A DNA stretch of 64,000 nucleotides from Sporosarcina luteola (GTDB lineage Bacteria > Bacillota > Bacilli > Bacillales_A > Planococcaceae): assembly GCA_014204635.1 (NCBI GenBank), contig JACHLS010000001.1:423378-487377 (forward strand). Reading direction: 5' to 3'. Position numbers and translations under genes: made by a program. The notes beneath the pieces are model-generated. The model worked only from the letters and a program-made list of their open reading frames with translations, was not told where the DNA came from and made no database searches. Shown here piece after piece: positions 17,442 through 27,610 of the stretch. How positions within the stretch are numbered: the stretch's first letter is position 1; each line of letters opens with the position of its first letter.

Positions 17442-18587
17442 GTGAAACAACTGCAAGCCATTTTATTCGCATTCATTACCATATTGCTATTTTCCCCAGC
17501 GGCCGAAGCATCCCGGGTCGACGACATCAAATTCTTCGTTGAAAACTATTATTACGGCAAAGTGCCGGATAACCTCGACTCGATGACGACCGTCGATGAA
17601 GTGATCGACGCGCTGGACGAGTACTCGCGCTTTCTCTCGCCGGATGAATATACATTCTACATGGCGGCTGTGGGAATGGACGACCAAGCCGCAGCCGAAC
17701 TGGATGAACCCGCTATTTCATCTTCCATGCTGTACGGTGATGTCGGCTACATGAAAATTACAACGTTCTCCGCCAAACTGAATCAGGAAATTATTGATCA
17801 ATGGCTTGCCTTGAAAAAGCAAGGCGCGACAACATTGATTCTCGACCTGCGCTATAACGGGGGCGGCTACGTCGACAGCGCTGAAAAATTCCTCGGCCAT
17901 TTTCAAGGCGTGAAAGACGCATACCATGTCACGACGCGGGAAGGCAGCCAAATGGTCAAGCCGATTCCGTCCAAAGTGAAATTTCCAAAGCAGACCTACG
18001 TCCTTGTCAATCAATACTCGGCATCCGCCTCTGAAATCGTGGCGGCCTCCGTCATTGACCAAAGCGCAGCCACGGTCGTCGGCGAACGGACGAAAGGGAA
18101 GGGGACCATTCAAACTTTCTTCGAATTTGAAGACGGCAGCGCCTTGAAATTGACCGTCGGCGAGTTTACCGGACCAAGCAAAACGAAAATCCATCATAAA
18201 GGCGTCCAGCCGACCATCAAGACGAAACCGGGCCAAGAACTGTCGACGATCCATGAACGCATATTGCATGACCAGTTTGCCAACAATAAATACAAACCGC
18301 TCGATCTGCTCGACAAAGTAACAGCAAACAAAACCTTCTATCTCCATTTCACGCAGCCGATGAACCTTAACGCCTCTCAAGCGTCCCATAAGGTAGAACT
18401 CGTGAAAATGGGGGGAGTTGCTGTCCCGATTCAGACAAGCATGAACAAAAACGGCCAGCTTGAAATCACGCCAGTGAAAAAGATGCAGCGCGGCGGTACC
18501 TACATGCTTGTCGTCCATCCTGGTTTGCCAAGCACAACAGGGCGGACAACGAAGCAGGGAATCTATTCACAAATCACAGTGCAGTAA
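17442..18587 (+). CDS. secreted S41 family peptidase (CtpA-like) without an evident PDZ domain
   Basis: A 381-residue extracellular serine peptidase. Signal peptide (1-23) precedes an N-terminal helical region (25-75). The catalytic core follows directly, with GDVGYMKITTFSAK, LDLRYNGGGYV, Ser195 in NQYSASASEIV and Lys220 in GERTKGKGT, 25 residues apart as in tail-specific proteases. The PDZ domain normally found before the core is not recognisable. A C-terminal Ig-like (SbsA/Big_5-type) domain (about 285-381) is added. GTG 17442 is preceded by AAGGAGG at 17428-17434, and TATAAT lies at 17402-17407. Confidence 0.85.
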   Translation: MKQLQAILFAFITILLFSPAAEASRVDDIKFFVENYYYGKVPDNLDSMTTVDEVIDALDEYSRFLSPDEYTFYMAAVGMDDQAAAELDEPAISSSMLYGDVGYMKITTFSAKLNQEIIDQWLALKKQGATTLILDLRYNGGGYVDSAEKFLGHFQGVKDAYHVTTREGSQMVKPIPSKVKFPKQTYVLVNQYSASASEIVAASVIDQSAATVVGERTKGKGTIQTFFEFEDGSALKLTVGEFTGPSKTKIHHKGVQPTIKTKPGQELSTIHERILHDQFANNKYKPLDLLDKVTANKTFYLHFTQPMNLNASQASHKVELVKMGGVAVPIQTSMNKNGQLEITPVKKMQRGGTYMLVVHPGLPSTTGRTTKQGIYSQITVQ

Positions 18588-18598
18588 CGTTTACTAAA

Positions 18599-18649
18599 GG
18601 GTAGGAAGGCACCAATCGCTTGGTTCCGTCCTGCCCGCTATGTTATACT
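18599..18649 (+). promoter_or_regulatory. hairpin and extended -10 promoter before the UDP-ManNAc dehydrogenase gene
   Basis: A hairpin (GGGTAGGAAGG at 18599-18609 with CCGTCCTGCCC) probably ends the S41 transcript, though it lacks a T run. TGTTATACT at 18641-18649 is a TGn-TATACT extended -10, with TTGGTT 18 bases upstream inside the hairpin. Confidence 0.5.
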
Positions 18650-18727
18650 ATTCAAATGTGTAAAGTGGAATCAAACGAGCGGACCCAACTCCGCAAAAGC
18701 AGTCCCACACAAGAAAGGAACATACCA

Positions 18728-20017
18728 ATGGATAAGAAAATCTGCGTTGTCGGCCTCGGCTACATCGGCCTTCCGACAGCCGTCATGTTCGCCAACAGCG
18801 GCGTTCAAGTACATGGCGTCGACATCAACGAATCAGCTGTTAACATGATTGCCAATAAGCAACTACATATAGAAGAGAACGGTCTTCAAGATCGTCTCGA
18901 CCGTGCCATTGACGAAGGGAACTTCACCGTTTCCACAACGCCGATTGAAGCCGATGTGTACATCGTCGCCGTCCCGTCGCCGATCAACCCGGACAACACG
19001 GCGAATTTGGAATACATCCGCCAAGCTACGTCATCCATCGTGCCGTACTTGAAGCCGGGTGCACTTGTCATCTTGGAATCGACCGTGCCGCCAAAAACAG
19101 TCGAGAACATTATGCTGCCGGAGCTTCGCAAATCCAACCTGACACTGGGAGAAGACCTGTTCGTCTCCCACTCGCCGGAGCGCGTCATTCCGGGCAAGAT
19201 TTTCGAAGAACTCGTCAACAACGACCGGATCGTCGGCGGCATCACGTCGGAATCCGCGCAAATGACTAAAGATCTCTATAAAACATTCGTCCAAGGCGAA
19301 ATTCACTTGACGGATGCAACAACAGCGGAACTCGTCAAAGTAATGGAAAACACCTACCGTGACGTCAATATCGCATTCGCCAACGAACTCGCGAAAATCG
19401 CAGAAACCATCGGCGTCGATATTTGGGAAGCGATCCGTTTCGCAAATTTCCATCCACGTGTCAACATTCACATGCCAGGACCTGGAGTCGGTGGGCATTG
19501 TATCGCAGTCGATCCGTGGTTCCTTGTCGAGTTGAACCCGGTCGAAGCGCAAATCATCCATAAAGCCCGTCTCACAAATGACAGCATGCCGGAATTCGTT
19601 GCAGAAAAGACGAAAGGCTTGCTTGATGATCAAAACATCAAAGACGGCAAAGTCGCTGTGCTTGGCCTTGCATTCAAAGGGAACGTCGACGATATGCGCG
19701 AAAGCCCGTCGCTCACCGTCATCAATGAATTGCAGGCACGCAACATCGATGTGAAATCCTTTGATCCGCACATCAAAAACGCAAAGCATGCAACACAAAC
19801 AGATACATTGGAAGAAGCGATTGCCGACGTCGATTTGATTATCTTGACGACGGATCACGATGAATTCAAGCAGCTGAACCCGAACCATCTTGTCACGAAA
19901 ACACCAAAGCCATTCATTTTAGATACGAAGAACTCGCTCGACCGGAACAAATGGGAGCAAGCGGGCTTCCATTACTACAAGCTCGGCGACGGCTCTCCGG
20001 CAGGTGTCTTCAGCTAA
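18728..20017 (+). CDS. wecC: UDP-N-acetyl-D-mannosamine dehydrogenase (WecC type)
   Basis: A 429-residue cytosolic enzyme that oxidises a UDP-hexose, most likely UDP-ManNAc to UDP-ManNAcA, with NAD+. The N-terminal Rossmann motif CVVGLGYIGLPTAVMFA, the central PGPGVGGHCIAVDPWFL with catalytic Cys258, and the C-terminal domain with LGLAFKGNVDDMRESPS are typical of the WecC branch. ATG 18728 is chosen over the far-upstream in-frame ATG because AAAGGAA at 18714-18720 precedes it. The next gene starts two bases after its stop, so the pair works together in wall-polymer synthesis. Confidence 0.88.
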   Translation: MDKKICVVGLGYIGLPTAVMFANSGVQVHGVDINESAVNMIANKQLHIEENGLQDRLDRAIDEGNFTVSTTPIEADVYIVAVPSPINPDNTANLEYIRQATSSIVPYLKPGALVILESTVPPKTVENIMLPELRKSNLTLGEDLFVSHSPERVIPGKIFEELVNNDRIVGGITSESAQMTKDLYKTFVQGEIHLTDATTAELVKVMENTYRDVNIAFANELAKIAETIGVDIWEAIRFANFHPRVNIHMPGPGVGGHCIAVDPWFLVELNPVEAQIIHKARLTNDSMPEFVAEKTKGLLDDQNIKDGKVAVLGLAFKGNVDDMRESPSLTVINELQARNIDVKSFDPHIKNAKHATQTDTLEEAIADVDLIILTTDHDEFKQLNPNHLVTKTPKPFILDTKNSLDRNKWEQAGFHYYKLGDGSPAGVFS

Positions 20018-20018
20018 G

Positions 20019-20732
20019 ATGAAAGAACAAATACTCGGCGTCAGCGTCAACACGGAAAGCTATGAAGAACTTATACCGAAAGTTTTCCAAAACATCGAAG
20101 ACAAGAAAAAATCGCTCGTCGTTGCCATCAATCCTGAAAAGCTCATGAAAGCAAAAGACGATCCCGAACTGAAGGCGCTGCTGAACCGTGCGGAATTTCA
20201 AATTCCGGACGGCATCGGCGTCATCATCGCATCGAAAATGAAACAGGGCAACATCCGCTCCCGCGTCACCGGCGTCGATATGATGGACCGCATCGTCAGG
20301 GAAGCGGCGCGTACAGGAAAGCGGATCTTTCTGTACGGCGCCAAACCAGGCGTCGCGGATCAGGCCGCCGCGAAACTCGTGGAAACGTACCCGAATCTAG
20401 TAGTAGCTGGCACGCAGGACGGCTACGAAAAAGACACGGCAAAAGTGATCGAGACGATCAACGAAGCAATGCCGGACATTTTGTTCATTGCCATGGGATC
20501 CCCTAAACAAGAACATTGGATTGAACAGCATCGGGATCAGCTCCATCCGATCCTTTACCAAGGGGTCGGCGGCTCGTTCGACGTCCTTGCAGGCAACATT
20601 AAGCGTGCGCCGGCTGCATTTCAAAAAGTCGGTGCCGAATGGTTATACCGTCTATTGAAGGAACCAAGCCGCATCAAACGGCAAATGGTGCTTCCAAAAT
20701 TCCTATTAGAAATTCTTTCCGGAAAAAAATAA
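20019..20732 (+). CDS. tagA: WecG/TagA/CpsF family glycosyltransferase
   Basis: A 237-residue GT26 glycosyltransferase transferring ManNAc (TagA) or ManNAcA (WecG) from UDP to undecaprenyl-PP-GlcNAc on the inner membrane face. Motifs: NPEKLMKAKDDPEL, FQIPDGIGVII, RVTGVDMMDRI, FLYGAKPGVA, AMGSPKQEHWI and GVGGSFDVLAGNIKRAP. With a dehydrogenase immediately upstream, ManNAcA transfer is as likely as ManNAc; the symbol denotes family only. ATG 20019 is preferred, with GTG 20004 as an in-frame alternative overlapping the upstream gene. The likely product is the linkage unit or repeat of the polymer that SLH proteins bind. Confidence 0.87.
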   Translation: MKEQILGVSVNTESYEELIPKVFQNIEDKKKSLVVAINPEKLMKAKDDPELKALLNRAEFQIPDGIGVIIASKMKQGNIRSRVTGVDMMDRIVREAARTGKRIFLYGAKPGVADQAAAKLVETYPNLVVAGTQDGYEKDTAKVIETINEAMPDILFIAMGSPKQEHWIEQHRDQLHPILYQGVGGSFDVLAGNIKRAPAAFQKVGAEWLYRLLKEPSRIKRQMVLPKFLLEILSGKK

Positions 20733-20848
20733 AACGGAGCTTGTAATCTACTAAATAGGATGATAGAATACGTAAGTGTAAGGATAATTTCCTCTGTAGC
20801 ATATATAACAAACGCCACGCAGGACGAAAACGGTTGGTTGACCGCACA

Positions 20849-20887
20849 AAAAGCCATGAACAGCTCCCATCTGTTTATGGCTTTTTG
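20849..20887 (+). terminator. terminator after the wecC-tagA operon
   Basis: AAAAAGCCATGAACAG pairs with CTGTTTATGGCTTTTT around the loop CTCCCAT. A strong stem with T runs on both strands. The remainder of the 20733-21402 gap is AT-rich and without a gene. Confidence 0.85.
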
Positions 20888-21196
20888 CATGCCTGTAAAT
20901 AGTTAAAACCAAAATTCTGTTAACTACTATAGAAGATTCGTATATTAAGTATCCAATATCTTCATATCTCTCCTGCATCTCCCGTAAAAAAGACAAGCGC
21001 ATGACAAACAAAACAATATAATGAAGAAAACATGTCAACCGGGAAGAAGCAAATTCCTTTCAATTTAACATCTGTTCTTTATATAAGTGTCTACTAATTT
21101 CCCATAGTATTGCTGTTGAACTGTGAGATAAAATCTATAAAAAATATAGTTGGTTTTTAAAATATAATAGACATCCTCATAAAAGAATAGAAATAC

Positions 21197-21320
21197 TTGA
21201 TATATATTTGAAATACGATAGAATAGTAGAAGCGGCGGATAAATTCAGAGGATTTTATCTCTATGAATCTGTAACATTACTAAATTGTAATTGACATCCT
21301 AGCCGTGACTATCTATACTT
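21197..21320 (+). promoter_or_regulatory. strong sigma-A promoter of the S-layer gene, with a possible second one upstream
   Basis: TTGACA (21292-21297), 17 bases, TATACT (21315-21320): near consensus, giving a 5' leader of about 75 bases. A second candidate is TTGATA (21197-21202), 16 bases, TAGAAT (21219-21224). Several promoters and a long leader are usual for highly expressed S-layer genes. Confidence 0.75.
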
Positions 21321-21402
21321 TATTGTGTAATGGCTTCTACTTCCATTTTGCCGTGGGGTAGATGACAAATTATTTTTTTCAATAAGAGGAGGAAATTATT
21401 CA

Positions 21403-24400
21403 ATGGCTAACCAACCAACGAAGTACCGCAAGTTTGTAATGGGCGCCGCTTCAGCTGCTCTAGTAGCATCTGCTGTAGCTCCAGTTGCAAGCGCGAAAGT
21501 ATTTACAGACACAGCAGACAACACACATGGAAAAGCAATCGATGCACTATCGGATGCTGGTATCATCACTGGATACCCAGACGGCAGATTCCAGCCAAAT
21601 AAAACTTTGACTCGTTCTGACGTTGTCAAATTGATGGGTAAATGGCTCGTTTCTGAAGGATACAAAGTGCCTACAGACTACAAAACTAACATACGTTTCT
21701 CAGACTTGAAGTCTACAACTAATGATGAGTTGCTTCAATATGCGGCAGTTGTTAAAGACAACGGTGTATTTGTCGGAACGCCAGACGGCAAGCTAGATCC
21801 AGCTGGTGACATCACTCGTCAAAACATGGCAATCGTACTTGTTCGTGCGTTTGACCGTGTGAACGACATCGACCTCGCTACATACGTGGCAGGAAAAGAT
21901 TTCAAGAGAGACGTAACGGACCTAGGCACAGCGAAAGCGGAAGCACGTCCAGCAATCGACGTTCTTGACTTCTTCGATATCACGAACCCAGAAGTACCAA
22001 CGTTCAACCCAAGAAACACAACCACACGCGGACATTTCGCGACGTTCCTTTACAAGTTCATCAACGCTGATTTCTCTGATGTAGCTCCAGGCGCTGTTGT
22101 AGGCGATGCAGCAGTTAAGTCTGTTAACGCAACTACTGTTGAAGTTACATTCAAAGAACCAGTTGAAAACGTGAACTCTTTGAACTTCACAATCGAAGGT
22201 TTGACAGTTTCCAACGCGGCTGTTAAGCAATCCGACAACAAAACAGTTGTTTTGACAACTGCAGTTCAAGAAGGCGGTAAAGAATACACTGTCTCCCTTG
22301 ATGGCAAAGAAATCGGTAAATTCAAAGGCGTTTCTGCTGTAGTACCTACAAAGATTGATATCACAACTCAATCTGTACAAGGTAAAACAGGTGCACAAGC
22401 GATCATCTCTGCTGACGTAGGCGTGAAACAAGCAGGTATCCCTGTAACGTTCAACGTAAAAGCTGACACAAACAACACACTTAACAAAGACCAAGTGTTC
22501 GAAGCAGTCACAAATGCTGACGGTATCGCAACATTCTCTTACACACAATATGCAGCTGGTACTGACCAAGTAACTGCATACCCAACAGGAGCACCAACTG
22601 TACGTAGCCACGCTTACGTATTCTGGGGCGTTGACACAATCCTTACACTTGAGCCGACTGACAAAAAAGGCAACAGCGTAAACAACGGTGAAGATAAGAC
22701 TTACAAATTGACTTATAAAGATCCGAAGACTGGCAAGCCAGTTGCAAACAAGAAGTTCAACATCACATTTGAAGAAAACGTAAATGTCAACATCGACAAA
22801 ACGTCTAAAGCAACTGTAAACGGTGTGAACCCACGCCAATTGTTGAACAACGAAAACCCAATCGTTGCTACAGTTACAACTGACAGCAAAGGTGAAGCGG
22901 TATTCACAGTGTCTGGTCACAACACATCTGTAACACCAATCGTATTTGAAGATCTTGGAACTAACTCTACGATCCAAAATACAACATACGAAGCAGATAA
23001 GCTTCAAGCGAAAGCTGAAAAAGTAACATTCGCAGCGATCCAAGCAACATACGATATCGATGTTGTTCGTGACGGCGGCGAAGAAGCTGCAGTTGGAGTA
23101 ACAAATGGCCGTGAATACAAAATCACTGTCAAAACAAAAGATGGCAAAGTTGCTGCTAACGAACTTGTTAACATTGCATTCAACGAAGACATCGACCGCA
23201 ACATCCACACAAACACACAAGCATACTTCATTAAAGAAGATGCAAACGATAACCCTTACAAAGCTGGAGACAGCATTGTAGTGAAAACAGACTCTAAAGG
23301 TGAAGCTACTTTCGTAATCGGAAGCGACTACGACAAAGACTACGCAACACCAATCGCATGGATCGACATCAACTCTTCCAATGCGAAAGAAGGTAAATTG
23401 GATGAAGGCGAATCTTACAAACTAGCTGCAATCTCTTACTTTGCTCAAGCGAAGCTTACAGATGGAACAGTTAAAGCGTACAATGATGCTGAAAATCCAA
23501 ACAAATCTGTAAAAGAATTGAATGGTCTGCAAACTGCTACATTCAAATTCACAGCTGCTAACCAAAGCGGTAAGACAATGTCTCTACCATCTGGATACGA
23601 AATCGATGCTACATTCACTGTATTCAATACAGGATCTAACGACATCACTGTCAACGGTCAAGTAGTATCACCAAACCGCAGCTATACAACAGCAAGAATC
23701 AAAGGCGCAGTTCCTTCGATCGATGTTGCATCTGTTGATAACAAAACAACATCAGTACGCGTAGTTGCAAATGGTACAGCTGTTCCATTCAACAACTATA
23801 CTGACCTACGCCCAATCAACCTTGGCAGCCACACTGCTGAATTGAAGTTCACTTCAACTCTTGCAGTAGGAGAATCGTATACTGGTGTCGTTACAGCTAT
23901 CGATACAACTAACAAGAAAATCACTTTCTCTGGCAAGTCAGCAATCAGCTATTCTGGTGCAACATACAAGAACCAAAATGCTGTTACAATTACTCAAGCA
24001 GAATTTGAAAGACAAATTACTGCAAACACAGGTAATGCACGTGTAACTTACACGAAGAATGGCGACAATGTCACATTCGAAATCGTTTCTCTTGCAAACG
24101 ATGCATCTACTGACTATTCTGCACTACAATCAGCACTTTCTAATGCTAACGATCTAGTTAAGAAAGCTGTTGCTGGAACAGAACCAGGTCAATATCCACA
24201 AGCTGCAATTGACACGTACAAAGCTGCTGTTGCATCCGCAACAACTGTTTTGAACAACAACAGCGCAACTCAAGCTGCTGTAGATAAGGCTGTTACAGAC
24301 CTAGCTGCAGCTACAAAAGCATTTAACGATGCTCAAGTGAAAGCAAATGTTGGTCTTGAAATCACTTCTGCAACAGCAGTTGGAACTGACCTATCTGCAT

Positions 24401-24633
24401 TGCTTGGAAACTACACGTACACAGTAGAAGGAACAGTTGCTGATTCCACTGTTAAAGAAGTAACTCTTACATTTACTGGTGCAGACGCTGCTAAATCTGA
24501 AACTGTAACGGTTACAGACGGAAAGTTCTCTTTCACAGCGAAACCTGGCGACCTATACGGCGTATACTCTAAAGTTGAAGCGTCAGTTGGAGACCAAAAA
24601 GTAGAAAAAGCAATCAGCACATCTGTTCAATAA
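21403..24633 (+). CDS. S-layer protein with three SLH domains (SslA/SbpA-like)
   Basis: A 1076-residue surface-lattice protein. Signal peptide (about 1-31, ending VAPVASA), three N-terminal SLH domains (about 33-85, 95-155, 165-225; first contains IITGYPDGRFQPNKTLTRSD), then about 700 residues of Ig-like/invasin-like modules and a helical FIVAR-like module near the C-terminus (LVKKAVAGTEP to TKAFNDAQ). Starts at ATG 21403 with GAGGAGG at 21386-21392. Promoter strength, codon regularity and large size mark it as the probable main S-layer subunit. The N-terminal two thirds are closely matched by the gene at 58329. Confidence 0.9.
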   Translation: MANQPTKYRKFVMGAASAALVASAVAPVASAKVFTDTADNTHGKAIDALSDAGIITGYPDGRFQPNKTLTRSDVVKLMGKWLVSEGYKVPTDYKTNIRFSDLKSTTNDELLQYAAVVKDNGVFVGTPDGKLDPAGDITRQNMAIVLVRAFDRVNDIDLATYVAGKDFKRDVTDLGTAKAEARPAIDVLDFFDITNPEVPTFNPRNTTTRGHFATFLYKFINADFSDVAPGAVVGDAAVKSVNATTVEVTFKEPVENVNSLNFTIEGLTVSNAAVKQSDNKTVVLTTAVQEGGKEYTVSLDGKEIGKFKGVSAVVPTKIDITTQSVQGKTGAQAIISADVGVKQAGIPVTFNVKADTNNTLNKDQVFEAVTNADGIATFSYTQYAAGTDQVTAYPTGAPTVRSHAYVFWGVDTILTLEPTDKKGNSVNNGEDKTYKLTYKDPKTGKPVANKKFNITFEENVNVNIDKTSKATVNGVNPRQLLNNENPIVATVTTDSKGEAVFTVSGHNTSVTPIVFEDLGTNSTIQNTTYEADKLQAKAEKVTFAAIQATYDIDVVRDGGEEAAVGVTNGREYKITVKTKDGKVAANELVNIAFNEDIDRNIHTNTQAYFIKEDANDNPYKAGDSIVVKTDSKGEATFVIGSDYDKDYATPIAWIDINSSNAKEGKLDEGESYKLAAISYFAQAKLTDGTVKAYNDAENPNKSVKELNGLQTATFKFTAANQSGKTMSLPSGYEIDATFTVFNTGSNDITVNGQVVSPNRSYTTARIKGAVPSIDVASVDNKTTSVRVVANGTAVPFNNYTDLRPINLGSHTAELKFTSTLAVGESYTGVVTAIDTTNKKITFSGKSAISYSGATYKNQNAVTITQAEFERQITANTGNARVTYTKNGDNVTFEIVSLANDASTDYSALQSALSNANDLVKKAVAGTEPGQYPQAAIDTYKAAVASATTVLNNNSATQAAVDKAVTDLAAATKAFNDAQVKANVGLEITSATAVGTDLSALLGNYTYTVEGTVADSTVKEVTLTFTGADAAKSETVTVTDGKFSFTAKPGDLYGVYSKVEASVGDQKVEKAISTSVQ

Positions 24634-24643
24634 TTTTAGTATA

Positions 24644-24692
24644 AAAGTTGTGTGAGTCTAATGGATCATCTATTAGACTCACAAACTTAATT
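24644..24692 (+). terminator. long hairpin after the S-layer gene
   Basis: AAGTTGTGTGAGTCTAAT pairs with ATTAGACTCACAAACTT, 32 bases before the next start codon. It lacks a T run and may stabilise the S-layer mRNA or end transcription weakly. Confidence 0.65.
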
Positions 24693-24724
24693 TACGAAAC
24701 TATTTACTGGAGGGTATATATTAA

Positions 24725-27544
24725 ATGAAAAAGACATTTAAAGTGTCAGCTGCGACTGCTTTGGCAATCTCTGCTCTAACTCCTGTCGCTGCATTTGCTG
24801 CAGAAACTCCTGTAGCAGCAGATGGCTTCTACACGACTAGCAGCTTTACAACAGGTAAAGATTTCAGAGCACTTTCTACCGCTGAAAAAAGAGCCATCCT
24901 AACAAACTCTGAAACAGTATTGGTTGTAGGTGGTAAAGTTTACTTTGCTAAAGATGCAATCACTGCTACTACAAACGCTGACTTAGCAAAAATTGCTACT
25001 ACAGTAGCAGATTTCGAAGCAACTCACGGAAAATTAACTGGAAATGGTTATGGCAACGTAGTTGTTAGTGACCTTAAAGTTGAATCTGTAAGTGCGATTA
25101 ACCCTACAGAAATTCAAGTAACATTTAATCAGGATGTAGATGCTGATTCAGCTCTTGACCTATCTCACTATGTATTATCAATAGATGATAATGAATATAA
25201 TACGGCAGCTCAAATTGCTACTTTATTAGAACCAACATCTGTTGATGGAACTGTATTGGAATACTCAGAGTTTGATTTTGCAACGAATACTGTAACATTT
25301 AAACTATCAGAAACAAATGCATTGAAAAATGCACAAAAATATTCAATTGATGTTAAAGATGGTGTTTTATCAGCAGATAAAACTAAGCAAGTTGCTAAAT
25401 ATCAAGATACGGTTAAAACATTTACAGATACAAAAGCTCCAGTACTTGAAAGTGTACTAAAATCCGGCGACGATCTTGTCCTTGTATTTGATGAGCCAGT
25501 AAAATCAATTGGTACAGTTAAAATTGATGATATTACAGTTGACGGGGCAAAAACTTATAGCAAGTTTACAGGTTTGTATACAGTAAAAATCACAGGTGCT
25601 CTGGCTCAAGACGAGCGGTTTACTACATTAGGTTCTCACCGCGTAGTAGCTTATGATGTTAAAGATTATGCAACAAACGGTGATGTTCCTAATAACGAAG
25701 CAGTAGTTTCATCTAGCTATTCAATCTCTCTTGATACTACACCTCCAACTGTTAAAGAAATTAAACAGCTATCTACTGATGCTAGAGTATTTGACATTGT
25801 GTTTAGTGAAGCAGTAGAATCTGTAACTGCATCAGAGCTAGAATTGGACATTAAAAAGGGTAACCATACTTTCACTCAAGTTGCTGATTCTTCAGTTGCA
25901 AATCCTAGCGCGATTGCAGATGTTTATTCTGTTGTTAAATTGGGTGGAAATAAATACCGTGTAACTTTCTCTAACTACACTAATGAAGAAAACATTAATC
26001 CATTATATGCTAAAAATGAAACTGCTGTCTCTCTAGCAGTCGTTGTAAAAGGCTATAAGGACTTGGCTAATAATGTTGGACAGGAGTACAAAGGATCTGT
26101 TAACCTTTCTAAAGACCTAAACGCCCCTACGATTAAGCCAGGTTTAGATAACAAAATTGATACTAATAAATTGGTTGTAGTATTTGACCGTGCTATCACT
26201 CCAGTTGGAGAACTTGATGCTTCTAAAATCACTGTAACAGATAAAGATGGAATTAAACGTACAGTTTCTGGTGCTACTATTGCAAATGGTAACACTATCG
26301 AAATTACTTTGGATGAGTTTGTTTCTGAAGCAGACTACAATGAAAAAGCTCCATTCACAGTGACTGTAGCAGCTGGAACTGTTCAATCTTCAGAAAAAGT
26401 GAAGAACAATACAACTTCAGTTACAATCAAAGAAACAACTGTTGATACAGCGGTAACAGCTCTTGCTACCAATTCTGCAACCGTAACTCCAGACAAGAAT
26501 GTCAACGGAGTTAACGTCAATGAAATAGTAATTGACTATGGAGCTGAAATGGGAGCATCAGCACTTGAGTTATCAAATTATACTCTTGATAATCAAACGC
26601 TTCCTACAGGAACAAAAATTGCTATCAACAAAGCGAATGATAAAGTAACAATTACACTTCCTGAAGGCTTTGCTGCAGTTGACAACCAGCAACTATTAAC
26701 AATTAGCAAGAACGTTAAAACGAAAACAGGTAGCGTGATTGTTAATGATGTTACTGAAAAGAAAGCTTATACACAGTTAATTGACCTAGTGGACAATACA
26801 CAACCGGTTCTTAACAAAGCTGAGTATTTGGTAACTGATCTTGATGATTCAACTGAAACATCTCGCATTAAGCTTACATTTAGTGAAAAAGTAGCATTTA
26901 CTGCAAATGATTTGGATGATCTTACAGTTGTAGTAGGTGGAGCTACTAAGGCTTATACTTCTCTTGAAGCTGGCTCTAAAGAGAATGAAGTGATTGTGAA
27001 CCTTGCACAACCACTATCCCTTGTTAATGCAACAACGGTAAATGTGGTAGCACAAGGTGAAGAAAATACTGCTTTAAATATCAAAGACCTTGCAGGAAAT
27101 ATTGCAAAAGCCAATTCAGTTCAAGTGAGCGGGAAAGCAATTGATACGAAGTTAATTGGTGATGCAGCTAGTGTACTTGCGACAGCCAAGACAAATGCAA
27201 AAGCGGCACTAGATTCCTACAAAAATGCTGCAGACTATACAACAAACGCTGCAGGCCTAACAGCGGCAATTGAAGCTGGTAAAACAGCCATTGATGCAGC
27301 AACTACAACTGAAGATGTAACAGCTGCACAAAATGCTGCAAAAATTGCAATTGATGCTATTAAGTCAGATGCACAACTTGCAGCAGAGGAAGATCTTCAG
27401 GAAGCTACAGATGCAGTAGCCCTTGCTGAAGGAAGCAAAAGTCAAGATGATGTTGACGCAGCTCAAGCATTAGTAACTGCACTTCCAGCAGGCGATGCTA
27501 AAGACGCACTACAAGCTCGTATCGATGCCATTGAAATTGCTTAA
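24725..27544 (+). CDS. secreted Ig-repeat surface protein without SLH domains (S-layer associated)
   Basis: A 939-residue protein with a signal peptide (1-26, AFAAE cleavage) and several SbsA/Big_5-like Ig modules, recognisable by repeats such as PTEIQVTFNQDVDA, VFDIVFSEAVESV, KLVVVFDRAITPV and RIKLTFSEKVAF. The C-terminal 130 residues form an alanine-rich helical segment. No SLH or LPXTG anchor is seen. ATG 24725 follows GGAGGG (24711-24716). Codon usage is more A/T-rich than in the S-layer gene before it. TAA TAA ends the frame at 27544, just upstream of a group II intron, and an orphan exon of the same protein type follows at 28371. Confidence 0.8.
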   Translation: MKKTFKVSAATALAISALTPVAAFAAETPVAADGFYTTSSFTTGKDFRALSTAEKRAILTNSETVLVVGGKVYFAKDAITATTNADLAKIATTVADFEATHGKLTGNGYGNVVVSDLKVESVSAINPTEIQVTFNQDVDADSALDLSHYVLSIDDNEYNTAAQIATLLEPTSVDGTVLEYSEFDFATNTVTFKLSETNALKNAQKYSIDVKDGVLSADKTKQVAKYQDTVKTFTDTKAPVLESVLKSGDDLVLVFDEPVKSIGTVKIDDITVDGAKTYSKFTGLYTVKITGALAQDERFTTLGSHRVVAYDVKDYATNGDVPNNEAVVSSSYSISLDTTPPTVKEIKQLSTDARVFDIVFSEAVESVTASELELDIKKGNHTFTQVADSSVANPSAIADVYSVVKLGGNKYRVTFSNYTNEENINPLYAKNETAVSLAVVVKGYKDLANNVGQEYKGSVNLSKDLNAPTIKPGLDNKIDTNKLVVVFDRAITPVGELDASKITVTDKDGIKRTVSGATIANGNTIEITLDEFVSEADYNEKAPFTVTVAAGTVQSSEKVKNNTTSVTIKETTVDTAVTALATNSATVTPDKNVNGVNVNEIVIDYGAEMGASALELSNYTLDNQTLPTGTKIAINKANDKVTITLPEGFAAVDNQQLLTISKNVKTKTGSVIVNDVTEKKAYTQLIDLVDNTQPVLNKAEYLVTDLDDSTETSRIKLTFSEKVAFTANDLDDLTVVVGGATKAYTSLEAGSKENEVIVNLAQPLSLVNATTVNVVAQGEENTALNIKDLAGNIAKANSVQVSGKAIDTKLIGDAASVLATAKTNAKAALDSYKNAADYTTNAAGLTAAIEAGKTAIDAATTTEDVTAAQNAAKIAIDAIKSDAQLAAEEDLQEATDAVALAEGSKSQDDVDAAQALVTALPAGDAKDALQARIDAIEIA

Positions 27545-27610
27545 TAAAACTAAACGAAACGTTACTTCATAAGCTAGTTTTCTAACAATCTAGTGATAGA
27601 AGTGGAAACT

